Under the pieces are notes generated by a model, which had not been told where the DNA came from, did not search any database, and saw nothing but the letters and a program-made list of their open reading frames with translations. A program made the position numbers and the translations under genes. From Pseudomonadota bacterium (GTDB taxonomy: Bacteria; Pseudomonadota; Gammaproteobacteria; Burkholderiales; Burkholderiaceae_C): DNA of 64,000 bases. This document shows, piece by piece, positions 42,402 to 51,992 of the stretch (positions are counted from its first letter, which is position 1; each line of letters starts with the position of its first letter). Location of the stretch: NCBI GenBank assembly GCA_020161775.1, contig JAIUOW010000015.1, positions 62,001-126,000 on the forward strand. Direction: 5' to 3'.

Positions 42402-43085
42402 ATGCCCGCCCAGTTGCTCAAGCTCGAAGCCGCACCCGATCTGGTGGACCAGGTCTACCGCGCCCTGCTGGACGCCATCAGCGAGGGCTCCCTCGCGCCC
42501 GGCCAGCGCATCACGCAGGAAGACATCGCCGAGCAGCTGGCCGTGTCGCGCCAACCGGTGCTGCAGGCGCTGCGCCTGCTCAAGAAAGACGGTTTCGTGC
42601 ATGACGCGCCGGGCCGCGGCGTGCTGGTGGCACCGCTGGACGTGGACTGGATGCTGGGCGTCTATGAGGTGCGAGGTGCGCTCGATGCGCTGGCGGCGCG
42701 GCTGGCCGCGCGGCAGCGCGCGCAGCTGGACTCAGGGCTCGTCGAGCAGGGCCGCAAGGCCGCGCGCGGCAAGAACGTCAAGGCCATGATCGACGCCGAC
42801 ATGGCATTCCACGAGGCGATCTACGCCGCGTCGGGCAACCCGCTGATCGGCCAGACCGCGTTGCAGCACTGGCGCCACCTGCGCCGCGTGATGGGCGCGG
42901 TGCTGCGCGAGGAACGCCAGCGCCAAGCCGTCTGGGACGAACACGAGGCCATCGCCCGCGCCATTGGCGCGGGCGATGCCGCCACCGCCGTGCGCCTGAT
43001 CGAGGAGCACGGCCAGCACGCCGGCGGCAACCTTGCAGCCCGGCTGACCCAGGTTCTCAAATCACACCAAGGAGACAAGCGATGA
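42402..43085 (+). CDS. GntR-family (FCD) transcriptional regulator
   Basis: This 227-residue protein has an N-terminal winged HTH (ISEGSLAPGQRITQEDIAEQ, LAVSRQPVLQALRLLKKDGF) and a C-terminal FCD ligand domain (VYEVRGALDALAARLAARQ). It starts the operon running to 46276 and probably represses it in response to a pathway intermediate. Upstream at 42371-42382 is a short dyad (TCTG, TATT, CAGA) that might be its site; this is weak. Confidence 0.9.
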   Translation: MPAQLLKLEAAPDLVDQVYRALLDAISEGSLAPGQRITQEDIAEQLAVSRQPVLQALRLLKKDGFVHDAPGRGVLVAPLDVDWMLGVYEVRGALDALAARLAARQRAQLDSGLVEQGRKAARGKNVKAMIDADMAFHEAIYAASGNPLIGQTALQHWRHLRRVMGAVLREERQRQAVWDEHEAIARAIGAGDAATAVRLIEEHGQHAGGNLAARLTQVLKSHQGDKR

Positions 43086-43993
43086 GACTCACCCAGCAGC
43101 AGATCGAACAGTTCGACCGCGACGGCTACCTGTTCTTTCCCGGGCAGTTCACCCCGGAAGAAACCCGCACCCTGACCGACGCCGTGCCCGAGCTGTACAG
43201 CCGGCGCGAGGCCTACAACGTGCGCGAAAAGGGCAAGGACGCCGTGCGCACCAATTTCGCCGCCCACATGTACAGCGAGCCGTTCGCGCGGCTGGCGCGC
43301 CACCCGCGCATGATCGAGCCGGTGCAGGACCTGTTCAACGAAAAGCTGTACATGCACCAGTTCAAGATCAACGGCAAGGCCGCGTTCGAAGGCGACGTGT
43401 GGCAGTGGCACCAGGACTACGGCACCTGGCTCAATGACGACATGATGCCCACCGAGCGCGCCATGAACGTGGCCATCTTCCTGGACGATGTGAACGAGCA
43501 CAACGGGCCGCTGATGTTCATTCCCGGCAGCCACAAGAAAGGCGTGGTGGAAGCCAAACATGACCTCACCACCACCAGCTACCCGCTGTGGACGGTGGAC
43601 AACGACCTGATCGGCCAGCTGGTGGAACGCGCCGGTGGCAAAGGCAGGTACGACGAGGCGGGCCGCCTCGTCGGGAGTGGCATCGTCAGCCCCAAGGGCC
43701 CGGCGGGCTCGATGATCCTGTTCCACAGCTGCCTGGTGCATGCCTCGGGCAGCAACCTGTCGCCCTGGCACCGTGTGGCGGTGTACCTGAGCCTGTGCGC
43801 CGTGAGCAACCACATCCGCCGGCCCAAGCGGCCCGAGTACATCGCCCACCGAGACTTCACGCCGATCGAATGCCTGCCTGACGACTGCCTGCTCAAGGAC
43901 TACCCGGTGGACCTGCCCTGGAAGGACGGCCTGCCCGCCAGCGCGTTGCAGACATCGCCGGTGCCTTTCGATGAAATGAAAAAGGCCGCCTGA
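43082..43993 (+). CDS. Phytanoyl-CoA dioxygenase-family enzyme (ectoine hydroxylase-like)
   Basis: This 303-residue Fe(II)/2-oxoglutarate oxygenase has the metal-binding HxD in WQWHQDYGTW, a second conserved part (ERAMNVAIFLDDVNEHNGPL, MFIPGSHK), and the late His in LVHASGSN. It would hydroxylate a small organic substrate. The layout resembles ectoine hydroxylase EctD and other PhyH enzymes; no ectoine gene is adjacent, so the substrate is different or unknown. It overlaps its regulator gene (ATGA) and the next gene (TGATG), giving tight coupling. Confidence 0.88.
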   Translation: MRLTQQQIEQFDRDGYLFFPGQFTPEETRTLTDAVPELYSRREAYNVREKGKDAVRTNFAAHMYSEPFARLARHPRMIEPVQDLFNEKLYMHQFKINGKAAFEGDVWQWHQDYGTWLNDDMMPTERAMNVAIFLDDVNEHNGPLMFIPGSHKKGVVEAKHDLTTTSYPLWTVDNDLIGQLVERAGGKGRYDEAGRLVGSGIVSPKGPAGSMILFHSCLVHASGSNLSPWHRVAVYLSLCAVSNHIRRPKRPEYIAHRDFTPIECLPDDCLLKDYPVDLPWKDGLPASALQTSPVPFDEMKKAA

Positions 43994-45351
43994 TGAACCT
44001 CCACAGCAAACTGCAGCAGCGCGCCGCCGACGGCAAGCCCGTGCGCGTGGGCCTGATCGGCGCGGGCAAGTTCGGCTCCATGTACCTCGCGCAGGTTCCG
44101 CGCACGCCCGGCGTGCACCTGGTGGGCATTGCCGACCTGTCACCCGACGGCGCGCGCGCCAACCTGGCGCGCGTGGGCTGGCAGCCGGCCCAGACCGCGG
44201 CCGCATCGCTGGATGCCGCCGTGAAGGACGGCAACACCCACATCAGCGACGACTGGCAGGCGCTGGTGCGCCACCCGGCGATTGACGTGATCGTCGAATG
44301 CACGGGCCACCCCATTGCGGCGGTGGACCATTGCCTGGAGGCATTCGCCCATGGCAAGCATGTGGTGAACGTGACGGTGGAGGCCGACGCGTTCTGCGGC
44401 CCGCTGCTGGCGCGCAAGGCAGCGGCCGCGGGCGTGGTGTATTCGCTCGCATTTGGCGACCAGCCCGCGCTGATCTGCGACCTGGTGGACTGGGCTCGCA
44501 CCTGCGGCTTCCCCGTGGTGGCCGCCGGGCGTGGGCACAAGTGGCTGCCGCACTTCAGCGAATCCACGCCAGACACCGTGTGGGGCTACTACGGCCTGAC
44601 GCCCGAGCAGGCCGTGCGCGGCGGCCTCAATCCCAAGATGTTCAACAGCTTCCTGGACGGCTCCAAGCCCTCCATCGAAAGCACCGCCGTCTCCAACGCC
44701 ACGGGGCTGGGCGTGCCGTCCAACGGCCTGCTGTACCCGCCGGCGAGCGTGGAAGACATTCCCTACGTCACCCGCCCGATCAGCGAAGGCGGCGTGCTGG
44801 AGCGCAAGGGCATGGTGGAGGTGATCTCGTCGCTGGAAACCGACGGCCGCAAGATCCCGTACGACATCCGCATGGGCGTGTGGGTCACCGTGGAGGGTGA
44901 GACGGACTACATCAGGAACTGCTTTGAGGAATACAACGCCCACACCGACCCGAGCGGGCGCTATTTCACGCTGTACAAGCGCTGGCACCTGATCGGTCTG
45001 GAAGTGGGTGTGAGCGTGGCCAGCGTGGCGCTGCGCGGCGAACCCACCGGCGTGGCCACGGGCTGGAATGCCGACGTGGTGGCAACGGCCAAGCGCGACC
45101 TGCAGCCGGGCGAGCTGCTGGACGGCGAAGGCGGCTACACGGTGTGGGGCAAGCTGCTGCCCGCGCAACGTTCGGTGCAAATGGGTGGCCTGCCGCTGGG
45201 CCTGGCGCATGGCATCAAGGTCGTGCGGCCCGTGAAGAAAGGGCAATCGCTGAGCTGGGCCGACGTCGCCATCGACACCGGCACACACGCTTACAAGGTG
45301 CGCCGCGAAATGGAAGCCCTGTTTGCAGCACCACTGCTGAAAGCCGCCTGA
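43993..45351 (+). CDS. NAD(P)-dependent oxidoreductase with SAF domain
   Basis: This 452-residue protein has a Rossmann start (VRVGLIGAGKFGSMYLAQV) like homoserine dehydrogenase, a middle catalytic domain (GRGHKWLPHFSESTPDTVWG), and a C-terminal SAF-like domain (ATAKRDLQPGELLDGEGGYT). Such enzymes oxidise or reduce small hydroxy acids; the exact reaction is unknown. It is the third gene of the GntR operon and shares a 1-base overlap with the dioxygenase gene. Confidence 0.85.
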   Translation: MNLHSKLQQRAADGKPVRVGLIGAGKFGSMYLAQVPRTPGVHLVGIADLSPDGARANLARVGWQPAQTAAASLDAAVKDGNTHISDDWQALVRHPAIDVIVECTGHPIAAVDHCLEAFAHGKHVVNVTVEADAFCGPLLARKAAAAGVVYSLAFGDQPALICDLVDWARTCGFPVVAAGRGHKWLPHFSESTPDTVWGYYGLTPEQAVRGGLNPKMFNSFLDGSKPSIESTAVSNATGLGVPSNGLLYPPASVEDIPYVTRPISEGGVLERKGMVEVISSLETDGRKIPYDIRMGVWVTVEGETDYIRNCFEEYNAHTDPSGRYFTLYKRWHLIGLEVGVSVASVALRGEPTGVATGWNADVVATAKRDLQPGELLDGEGGYTVWGKLLPAQRSVQMGGLPLGLAHGIKVVRPVKKGQSLSWADVAIDTGTHAYKVRREMEALFAAPLLKAA

Positions 45352-45406
45352 CAGTAACCGCCGCGCCGTTGGCGCGATCATGCTGTCAACAACGGCAGGA
45401 GCAGTG

Positions 45407-46276
45407 ATGAAAATTGCAGTACTGGGCATTGGCTTCATGGGCTTTCCCATGGCGCGCCGCCTGTGCGAGGCGGGCCACGAGGTGCACGTGTGGAACCGCA
45501 GCCGCGACAAGGCAGAACGTGTGGCCGCCTTTGGCGCCACAGTGCACGCCAGCGCGGCGCAGGCCGCGGGCGCCGCAGAGGTGGTGGTGAGCATGCTGGA
45601 AAACGGCGCGGTCGTGGAAGACGTGCTCTTCGCCCAGGGCGCGGCACGGGCCATGAAGCCCAGCACGCTGGTGATCGACATGGCCTCCATCAAGCCGCGC
45701 GAAGCCCGCGACCATGCGGCGCGGCTGGCGGACATCGGCGTCGCGCACCTGGATGCACCGGTCTCCGGCGGCACCGTGGGCGCCGAGGCTGGCACGCTGG
45801 TCATCATGGCCGGCGGACGTCCCGAGGACTTCGAGCGCGCGCAACCGGTGTTCCAGGTGTTCGGGCGCGCCACGCATGTGGGTCCGCACGGCACGGGCCA
45901 GCTCACCAAGCTGGCCAACCAGATGATCGTGGGCATCACCATTGGCGCGGTGGCCGAATCGCTGCTGCTGTGCGCGCGGGGTGGGGCCGACATGGCCAAG
46001 GTCAAGGAAGCCATCACCGGCGGCTTTGCCGACAGCCGCATCCTGCAGGTGCATGGCCAGCGCATGGTCGAGCGCGACTTTGCGCCGCGCGCGCGCATGT
46101 CAGTGCAGCTCAAGGACCTGCGCAACGCGCTGGCCACGGCCGAGGAGATCGGCTTTGATGCCCCTGTGACGAAGCTCTTCGAGCAGCTCTATGCCGACGG
46201 CATCGAACACGGCCTGACCGACCTGGACCACGCCGGGCTTTTTGTGGAACTGGCCAGCAGGAACGGCATGCAATAA
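45407..46276 (+). CDS. 3-hydroxyisobutyrate dehydrogenase family (tartronate semialdehyde reductase-like)
   Basis: This 289-residue NAD(P)-dependent beta-hydroxy acid dehydrogenase starts MKIAVLGIGFMGFPMARRL, then LDAPVSGGTVGAEAG (substrate motif) and GTGQLTKLANQMIVG with the catalytic Lys. The family includes GarR, 3-hydroxyisobutyrate dehydrogenase and related reductases of three-carbon semialdehydes. The ATG at 45407 follows AGGAG. It is the last gene of the GntR operon, which suggests turnover of a hydroxylated acid to a central C3 compound. Confidence 0.87.
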   Translation: MKIAVLGIGFMGFPMARRLCEAGHEVHVWNRSRDKAERVAAFGATVHASAAQAAGAAEVVVSMLENGAVVEDVLFAQGAARAMKPSTLVIDMASIKPREARDHAARLADIGVAHLDAPVSGGTVGAEAGTLVIMAGGRPEDFERAQPVFQVFGRATHVGPHGTGQLTKLANQMIVGITIGAVAESLLLCARGGADMAKVKEAITGGFADSRILQVHGQRMVERDFAPRARMSVQLKDLRNALATAEEIGFDAPVTKLFEQLYADGIEHGLTDLDHAGLFVELASRNGMQ

Positions 46277-46313
46277 GGCATAATTGCGGCTTCGCCAAAC
46301 CACCCGCTCATAT

Positions 46314-46322
46314 TGTTAGAAT
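46314..46322 (+). promoter_or_regulatory. Extended -10 promoter of the tRNA genes
   Basis: TGTTAGAAT has the TGn extension and a good -10 (TAGAAT, 46317-46322), 12 bases before the first tRNA base. No -35 at normal spacing is clear. Confidence 0.55.
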
Positions 46323-46334
46323 ATCGGCTGTTGT

Positions 46335-46410
<76 letters not shown>

Positions 46411-46428
46411 CAGCACAGGTTTTAAAGT

Positions 46429-46504
46429 GGGTTCTTAGCTCAGTTGGTAGAGCAGCGGACTCTTAATCCGTAGGTCGAGTGTTCGAGTCACTCAGGACCC
46501 ACCA
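46429..46504 (+). tRNA. tRNA-Lys, anticodon CTT
   Basis: A 76-base cloverleaf with acceptor GGGTTCT/AGGACCC and encoded CCA. Anticodon loop CTCTTAA gives the anticodon CTT (reads AAG). It follows tRNA-Ala by 18 bases and is likely co-transcribed; a strong terminator follows. Confidence 0.93.
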
Positions 46505-46512
46505 CTTTTCCC

Positions 46513-46544
46513 GGGGATCTTGCCGCACGGCAAGGTCCCCTTCT
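46513..46544 (+). terminator. Intrinsic terminator of the tRNA transcript
   Basis: A 12- to 13-bp stem (GGGGATCTTGCC with GGCAAGGTCCCC, one G-T pair) with a tight loop, followed by TTCT, directly behind tRNA-Lys. Confidence 0.78.
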
Positions 46545-46562
46545 GCTTTCAAGGCCACCCCC

Positions 46563-47795
46563 ATGAACCCTGAAGCCGGCAAATTGTGGCGCGCCCCCCG
46601 CTGGGCGCTGGCCCTGCTGCTGTCGCTGCTGGGCATGCTGGGCCCGTTTTCCATCGACACCTACATTCCAGCCTTTTCGGGCATCGCACGCTCGCTGGGC
46701 GCGTCGCCGGTCGAAATGCAGCAGACCCTGTCGGCCTACCTGTTCGGCTTTGCGTTCATGAACCTGTTTCACGGCGCGCTGGCCGACAGCTTCGGACGCC
46801 GGCCCGTGGTGCTGTGGGGCATTGCGGCGTTCACGCTGGCCTCGGCGGGTTGCGCGCTGTCGCAGACCATCGGCCAGCTGGTGTTTTTTCGCGGCCTGCA
46901 GGGGCTGTCCACAGGCGCGGGCATCGTGGTGTCGCGCGCGGTGATCCGCGACATGTTCCCACCGGCCCAGGCACAGAAGGTCATGAGCCAGGTGACCATC
47001 TACTTTGGCGTGGCGCCCGCCATCGCCCCCATCATTGGCGGCTGGCTGTTTGTGCATGCGGGCTGGCACAGCATCTTCTGGTTCCTCACGGCCGTGGGCG
47101 TGGCCCTGTGGGTGGCGAACTTCCGGCTGCTGCCCGAAACGCTGCATGTCACGCAGCGCCAGCCCTTCAATGTGCGCCACCTGATGCATGGCTATTGGGA
47201 GCTGTGCTCCAACCCCCGCTTCCTGCTGCTGGCGCTGGCCAGCGGCATCCCGTTCAACGGCATGTTCCTGTATGTGCTGTGCGCGCCTGAATTCCTCGGC
47301 ACGCACCTGGGCCTCACGCCCACGCAATTCTTCTGGTTTTTCCTGCTGACGATTGCCGGCATCATGGGCGGCTCGTGGGCCAGCGGCCGGCTGGCCGGGC
47401 GGATTGCGCCCAAGCGGCAGATCCGCAACGGCTTCGTGATCATGGTGCTGGTGTCGCTGGCCAACGTGGCAGCCAACCTGACGTTCGCCGCCCATCCGTC
47501 CTGGGCCCTGCTGCCTATCGCCGTGTTCGGCTTTGGCTGGGCCCTGATGGTGCCGGTGGTGACGCTGCTGGTGCTGGACCTGTACCCGCACCGCCGCGGA
47601 CTCGCCTCGTCGTTGCAGGCGGTGATCGGCTCCACGGCCAACGGCATCGTGGCCGGCGTGATTGCGCCGCTGGTCATGCATTCCACGCGCGCCCTGGCCG
47701 TCTCATCATTGCTGATGATGAGCGTAGGCTTGGTGGCGTGGATTTACATGCACCGGCGCTGGCCCGAGATCGGGCGCGCCGTGTCGCATAACTGA
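46563..47795 (+). CDS. MFS multidrug exporter, Bcr/CflA type
   Basis: This 410-residue protein with 12 predicted spans starts with RWALALLLSLLGMLGPFSID, then TYIPAFSGIA, both typical of Bcr/CflA drug-proton antiporters, followed by motif A-like GALADSFGRRPVVLWG (loop 2-3). It would pump small drugs or metabolites out of the cytoplasm. The start at 46563 is chosen after the terminator of the tRNA pair; a longer frame runs back through the tRNA and is not real. Confidence 0.88.
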   Translation: MNPEAGKLWRAPRWALALLLSLLGMLGPFSIDTYIPAFSGIARSLGASPVEMQQTLSAYLFGFAFMNLFHGALADSFGRRPVVLWGIAAFTLASAGCALSQTIGQLVFFRGLQGLSTGAGIVVSRAVIRDMFPPAQAQKVMSQVTIYFGVAPAIAPIIGGWLFVHAGWHSIFWFLTAVGVALWVANFRLLPETLHVTQRQPFNVRHLMHGYWELCSNPRFLLLALASGIPFNGMFLYVLCAPEFLGTHLGLTPTQFFWFFLLTIAGIMGGSWASGRLAGRIAPKRQIRNGFVIMVLVSLANVAANLTFAAHPSWALLPIAVFGFGWALMVPVVTLLVLDLYPHRRGLASSLQAVIGSTANGIVAGVIAPLVMHSTRALAVSSLLMMSVGLVAWIYMHRRWPEIGRAVSHN

Positions 47796-47802
47796 ACCGC
47801 GG

Positions 47803-47823
47803 GGCCGTGGCCGGCCCACGGCC
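47803..47823. terminator. Hairpin between convergent genes
   Basis: GGCCGTGG and CCACGGCC (perfect 8-bp stem, 5-base loop) between the ends of the exporter and helicase genes. No T run; may act in both directions. Confidence 0.5.
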
Positions 47824-47828
47824 AGCCG

Positions 47829-49571
47829 TCAGCGGGCCGGCTTGGCCGGGCGCTTGCGCGCGTCGTGCGGCGTGTAGGGGCGCGGACCGGCCGGCTTGGC
47901 AAAGGCGGGCTTGCGCGGCGTGAAGTCACCCCGCGGCGCGGCAAAGCCGTCGCGCGGCGGGCGGCCTTCAAACGAGCGTGATGCGCCCACGTCGCCAAAA
48001 CCGGGCTTGCGGCCATAGCCCGCGCCATCACGGCGTTGGTCAAAGCCACGGTCTTCACGCGGGGCAAAGCCACCGCCGAAGCCGCCACTGCGGTTACCGC
48101 CAAAGTTGCGGTCACGCGGGCCGTTGTCACGGCGGCCGCGGTTGCTGTAATCAAATTGCGGACGGCCGCCTTGCGGGGCACGCTGCTGCGGCTCCAGGCC
48201 CGGGATCACCTCAGCCTTGAAAGCCTGCTTGCTGTAGCCCTCGATGTCAAAGATCTTGCGGCGGTCACGGAACTCGGCAAACGTCACGGCCAGGCCGTCG
48301 CGCCCGGCACGGCCGGTGCGGCCGATGCGGTGCGTGTAGTCCTCTGCCTTCATGGGCAGGCCATAGTTGAAAACGTGGGTAATGGTGGGCACGTCGATGC
48401 CGCGCGCGGCCACGTCGGTGGCCACCAGCACCTGCACCTGGCCATTGCGCAGCGCCATCAGGCGGCGGTTGCGCAGGCCCTGGCTCAGCGCGCCATGCAG
48501 CGCCACAGCGTCAAAGCCGGCTTGCTGCAGATCGTTGGCCAGGCCGTCGCATTCCACTTGCGTGCTGGCAAACACAATGGCCTGGTTGATCGTGGTGTCG
48601 CGCAGCCAGTGGTCCAGCAGCTTGCGCTTGTGCTGGGCATTGTCTGCCCAGAACAGCACCTGCTTGATATTGGCGTGCTTTTCCTGCGGCGTGTCGATCT
48701 GCACCTTCTGCGGCTGGCGCATCACGCGCGCGGCCAGCTGCTGGATGCGCGGCGCGAAAGTGGCGCTGAACATCATGGTCTGCTTGCGCTCGATCGTCAG
48801 CTGGTTGATTTCGGCCAGATCGTCCGAGAAGCCCAGATCAAGCATGCGGTCGGCCTCGTCCACCACCAGGAACTGCACCTGGTCCAGCTTGATCTGCAGG
48901 GAGCGCTGAAGGTCCAGCAGGCGGCCGGGCGTGGCAACCACCAGGTCGGCGTTCTGCAGCTTGGCAATCTGCAGCTGGTAGGGCATGCCGCCCACGATGC
49001 TGGCGATGCGCAGGCCACGGCAATGCTGCACCAGGTCAATGGCGTCATGCGCCACCTGCTGGGCCAGTTCACGCGTGGGGCAGACGATCAGCGCGCCGGG
49101 AACGGCGGCCTTGAAATTGCGGGCGTTGGTCGGGTCCTTGCGCTTGGGGCGCTTGGGCGCGGGTTCGCCCCGGGCTTGCGCTTCAGCTGCGGCACGCTCA
49201 AAGGCGGCGCGTTCTTCGGCTTGCGCCTGGGCCTTTTGCGACAACAGTGTGTGCAGCACGGGCAGCAGGAACGCCGCGGTCTTGCCGCTGCCGGTCTGGC
49301 TGGAGACCATCAGGTCGATATAGGCCCTGGCGGCGCTGTCACCGGTGGGCAGGGCCAGCGGAATGACCTTTTCCTGCACCAGCGTGGGCTGGGTGTAGCC
49401 CAGGTCGGCCACGGCACGCAGCAGTTCGTCCGCCAGGCCCAGCTTCACGAAGCCGTTGGGAACGGCCTCCACGGGCGTATCCGCGACGGCGCTGTCAACA
49501 GCGTCAAAAGCGGGTTCAACAAAGGATTCGGCAGGCGAAAAGTCGCCCTTTACTTCAAAAGAGTCAGTCAT
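47829..49571 (-). CDS. DEAD-box RNA helicase, RhlE-like
   Basis: This 580-residue RNA helicase has, in order, SSQTGSGKTAAF (Walker A, residues 91-99), PTRELAQQ, VATPGRLLDL, VDEADRML (the DEAD box), MFSATF, ATDVAARGIDV and HRIGRTGRAG. An insertion of about 45 charged residues lies between motifs I and Ia, and a Gly/Arg-rich tail begins near residue 480. It remodels RNA during ribosome assembly or cold adaptation. The 219-base region upstream (49572-49790) is a long leader-type gap in which I see no gene. Confidence 0.92.
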   Translation of the reverse strand: MTDSFEVKGDFSPAESFVEPAFDAVDSAVADTPVEAVPNGFVKLGLADELLRAVADLGYTQPTLVQEKVIPLALPTGDSAARAYIDLMVSSQTGSGKTAAFLLPVLHTLLSQKAQAQAEERAAFERAAAEAQARGEPAPKRPKRKDPTNARNFKAAVPGALIVCPTRELAQQVAHDAIDLVQHCRGLRIASIVGGMPYQLQIAKLQNADLVVATPGRLLDLQRSLQIKLDQVQFLVVDEADRMLDLGFSDDLAEINQLTIERKQTMMFSATFAPRIQQLAARVMRQPQKVQIDTPQEKHANIKQVLFWADNAQHKRKLLDHWLRDTTINQAIVFASTQVECDGLANDLQQAGFDAVALHGALSQGLRNRRLMALRNGQVQVLVATDVAARGIDVPTITHVFNYGLPMKAEDYTHRIGRTGRAGRDGLAVTFAEFRDRRKIFDIEGYSKQAFKAEVIPGLEPQQRAPQGGRPQFDYSNRGRRDNGPRDRNFGGNRSGGFGGGFAPREDRGFDQRRDGAGYGRKPGFGDVGASRSFEGRPPRDGFAAPRGDFTPRKPAFAKPAGPRPYTPHDARKRPAKPAR

Positions 49572-49790
49572 GTTTACTCACACGCCAACACCCCTGGTGT
49601 GGGAGTGCCGTCGTCAATGGTTAAAAGACATCAACCATCAAACGACTACCGGGCAGCTGTCAGGGACTGACGGGCGCGGGCGGCTCATTCGTTGAGCCAT
49701 GGTGTGAAGGGAGATGCACAAAATGCGCAGCTGTCCGCAGCGCAGCCTTTGATTATGGCACGAATTCGGGTTTACACCTAATCCACCGGC

Positions 49791-50360
49791 TCAACCCAAC
49801 CTGAGAAAGTGCTCGCGGTAGTACACCAGTTCGTCAATCGACTCGTGCACATCGGCCAGCGCCGTGTGCTTTTGCTGCTTCTTGAACGCGTTGTACACCT
49901 CGGGCCGCCAGCGCTTGGCCAGCTCCTTCAGCGTGCTGACGTCCAGGTTGCGGTAGTGAAAGAATGCCTCCAGCTTCGGCATGTACTTCACCAGGAAGCG
50001 GCGGTCCTGGCTGATGGTGTTGCCGCACATGGGCGCCACGTTCTTCGGGCTGTATTTCGCCAGGAAGTCCAGGATCTGCTGCTCAGCCTGCACCTCGGTC
50101 ACCGTGGAAGCCTTGACCTTGTCGATCAGGCCGCTGCGCCCGTGGGTGCCCTTGTTCCAGGCGTCCATGCGGTCCAGCTGTTCATCGCTTTGGTGAATGA
50201 CGAGCACCGGGCCTTCGATGCGCGTGGCGAGCATGGCGTCGGTGACGATCACGGCGATTTCAATCAGGCGGTCCGTCTCGGGGTCAAGCCCGGTCATTTC
50301 GCAGTCAAGCCAGATGAGGTTCTGGTCGGATTTGGTCAGGGTGGGAGTGGCGTCAGACAT
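49791..50360 (-). CDS. orn: Oligoribonuclease
   Basis: This 189-residue 3'-5' exoribonuclease degrades very short RNAs. DEDDh residues are visible: DCEMTG (near residue 19), an Asp in the middle ([10 protein letters not shown]), and [10 protein letters not shown] near the end. The start at 50360 is chosen ([10 protein letters not shown]). It is divergent from a Ste24-like protease gene with 37 bases between starts. Confidence 0.93.
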   Translation of the reverse strand: MSDATPTLTKSDQNLIWLDCEMTGLDPETDRLIEIAVIVTDAMLATRIEGPVLVIHQSDEQLDRMDAWNKGTHGRSGLIDKVKASTVTEVQAEQQILDFLAKYSPKNVAPMCGNTISQDRRFLVKYMPKLEAFFHYRNLDVSTLKELAKRWRPEVYNAFKKQQKHTALADVHESIDELVYYREHFLRLG

Positions 50361-50397
50361 GCTTGCGATTGTCGCCGATGGCCTAAACTGGAAGGTT

Positions 50398-51654
50398 ATG
50401 GATGCTTCTTCCCTCATGACCCTGGGCTTTGCCGCCGCTCTGGTGGCCGGGCTGCTGGTGAAATTCTGGCTGGCGACGCGCCAGATCCGCCACGTGGCCA
50501 CGCACCGTGCCAGTGTGCCGGCCCCGTTTGCCGGCGCCGTGAGCCTGCCCGCCCACCAGAAGGCGGCTGACTACACCATCGTCAAGGCGCGCTTCGGGCT
50601 GCTGGAACTGGCCTTTGGCGCCGCCGTGCTGCTGGGCTGGACACTGCTGGGCGGGCTGCACGGCCTGAACCAGGCACTGCTGGCCTGGCTGGGCGGCGGC
50701 ATGGGACAGCAACTGGCACTGCTGGGCGCCTTCATGCTGATCGGTGGCTTGATCGACCTGCCATTTACGCTGTACCAGACCTTTGTGATTGAAGAGCGCT
50801 TTGGCTTCAACAAGATGACCTGGCGCCTGTGGGTCACCGACACGCTCAAGTCCACCGCCGTGGGCATCGTCATCGGCCTGCCCGTCGCCTGGCTGATCCT
50901 GTGGCTGATGGGCGCGGCCGGCGGCACCTGGTGGCTGTGGGCCTGGGGCGTGTGGATGGCGTTCAACCTGCTTTTGCTGCTGATCTACCCCACATTCATC
51001 GCGCCGCTGTTCAACAAGTTCCAGCCGCTGGAGGACGAAACCCTCAAGGCGCGCGTGACGGCGCTGATGCAGCGTTGCGGTTTTGCGGCCAAGGGCCTGT
51101 TCGTGATGGACGGCAGCAAGCGCAGTGCCCATGCCAACGCGTATTTCACCGGCTTTGGCGCCGCCAAGCGCGTGGTGTTCTACGACACCTTGCTGGCCAA
51201 GCTGTCACCGGGCGAGGTGGATGCCGTGCTGGCCCATGAGCTGGGCCATTTCAGGCACAAGCACATCCTCAAGCGCATCGTGAGCCTGTTTGCGCTCAGC
51301 CTGGCCGGCTTCGCGCTGCTGGGCTGGCTGTCCACGCAGGCCTGGTTCTACACCGGCCTGGGCGTGCGGCCCAACATGGACGCGCCCAACGACGCACTGG
51401 CGCTGCTGCTGTTCCTGCTGGCCGTGCCGGTGTTCACGTTCTTCATCTCGCCGCTGTTCGCGCAGCTGTCGCGCAAGCACGAATTTGAAGCCGATGCCTA
51501 CGCCGTCGTACACACCAGCGGGCAGGACCTGAGCACCGCCCTGCTCAAGCTGTACGAAGACAACGCTTCCACGCTGACGCCGGACCCGGTGTTCGTGAAG
51601 TTCTATTACTCCCACCCGCCGGCCTCCGAGCGGCTTGCAAGGATGACCGCATGA
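50398..51654 (+). CDS. M48-family membrane zinc protease (Ste24/CAAX-type)
   Basis: This 418-residue multi-span membrane protein has the zinc motif [14 protein letters not shown] and the distal Glu in EFEADAYA, as in Ste24p and HtpX-like proteases. It has about six or more hydrophobic segments. It would cut peptides within or near the inner membrane. The start is the ATG at 50398; the frame is open further up but without sense. Coupled to phhB by an ATGA overlap. Confidence 0.9.
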   Translation: MDASSLMTLGFAAALVAGLLVKFWLATRQIRHVATHRASVPAPFAGAVSLPAHQKAADYTIVKARFGLLELAFGAAVLLGWTLLGGLHGLNQALLAWLGGGMGQQLALLGAFMLIGGLIDLPFTLYQTFVIEERFGFNKMTWRLWVTDTLKSTAVGIVIGLPVAWLILWLMGAAGGTWWLWAWGVWMAFNLLLLLIYPTFIAPLFNKFQPLEDETLKARVTALMQRCGFAAKGLFVMDGSKRSAHANAYFTGFGAAKRVVFYDTLLAKLSPGEVDAVLAHELGHFRHKHILKRIVSLFALSLAGFALLGWLSTQAWFYTGLGVRPNMDAPNDALALLLFLLAVPVFTFFISPLFAQLSRKHEFEADAYAVVHTSGQDLSTALLKLYEDNASTLTPDPVFVKFYYSHPPASERLARMTA

Positions 51655-51986
51655 CCAGCATGCTGAGCAAGGTGGACTGGTCCACCAAAAGCCGCAGGGC
51701 GCTCAAGCCCACCGAGATCGTCACGCGCCTGGCCGCCGCGCCGGGCTGGTCACTGACCGGCGACGGCGCCGATGTGGCCATCCAGAAGACCTACACCTTC
51801 GCCAACTACCACGAGACGATTTCCTTTGTGAATGCGCTGGCCTTCATTGCCAACGCGCAGGACCACCACCCGGACCTGTCGGTGCATTACAACCGCTGTG
51901 TGGTGCGTTTCAACACGCACGACGTCAACGGTATCTCCGAAACCGATTTCGATTGCGCGTCACGCATAGACGCGCTGCTGGGCTGA
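51651..51986 (+). CDS. phhB: Pterin-4a-carbinolamine dehydratase
   Basis: This 111-residue protein has the family pattern QDHHPDLSVHYNRCVVRF followed by THDVNG and an Asp, giving the histidine cluster that dehydrates 4a-hydroxytetrahydrobiopterin. It regenerates the pterin cofactor of aromatic amino acid hydroxylases. No phhA is adjacent. It overlaps the protease gene before it by 4 bases and lies 6 bases before rsgA. Confidence 0.88.
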   Translation: MTSMLSKVDWSTKSRRALKPTEIVTRLAAAPGWSLTGDGADVAIQKTYTFANYHETISFVNALAFIANAQDHHPDLSVHYNRCVVRFNTHDVNGISETDFDCASRIDALLG

Positions 51987-51992
51987 AGCACA

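Noticed and set aside
44140-46137. 665-residue open frame on the - strand
   Set aside because: Antisense of the SAF-domain oxidoreductase and the dehydrogenase gene.
48036-49670. 544-residue open frame on the + strand
   Set aside because: Antisense of the DEAD-box helicase gene.
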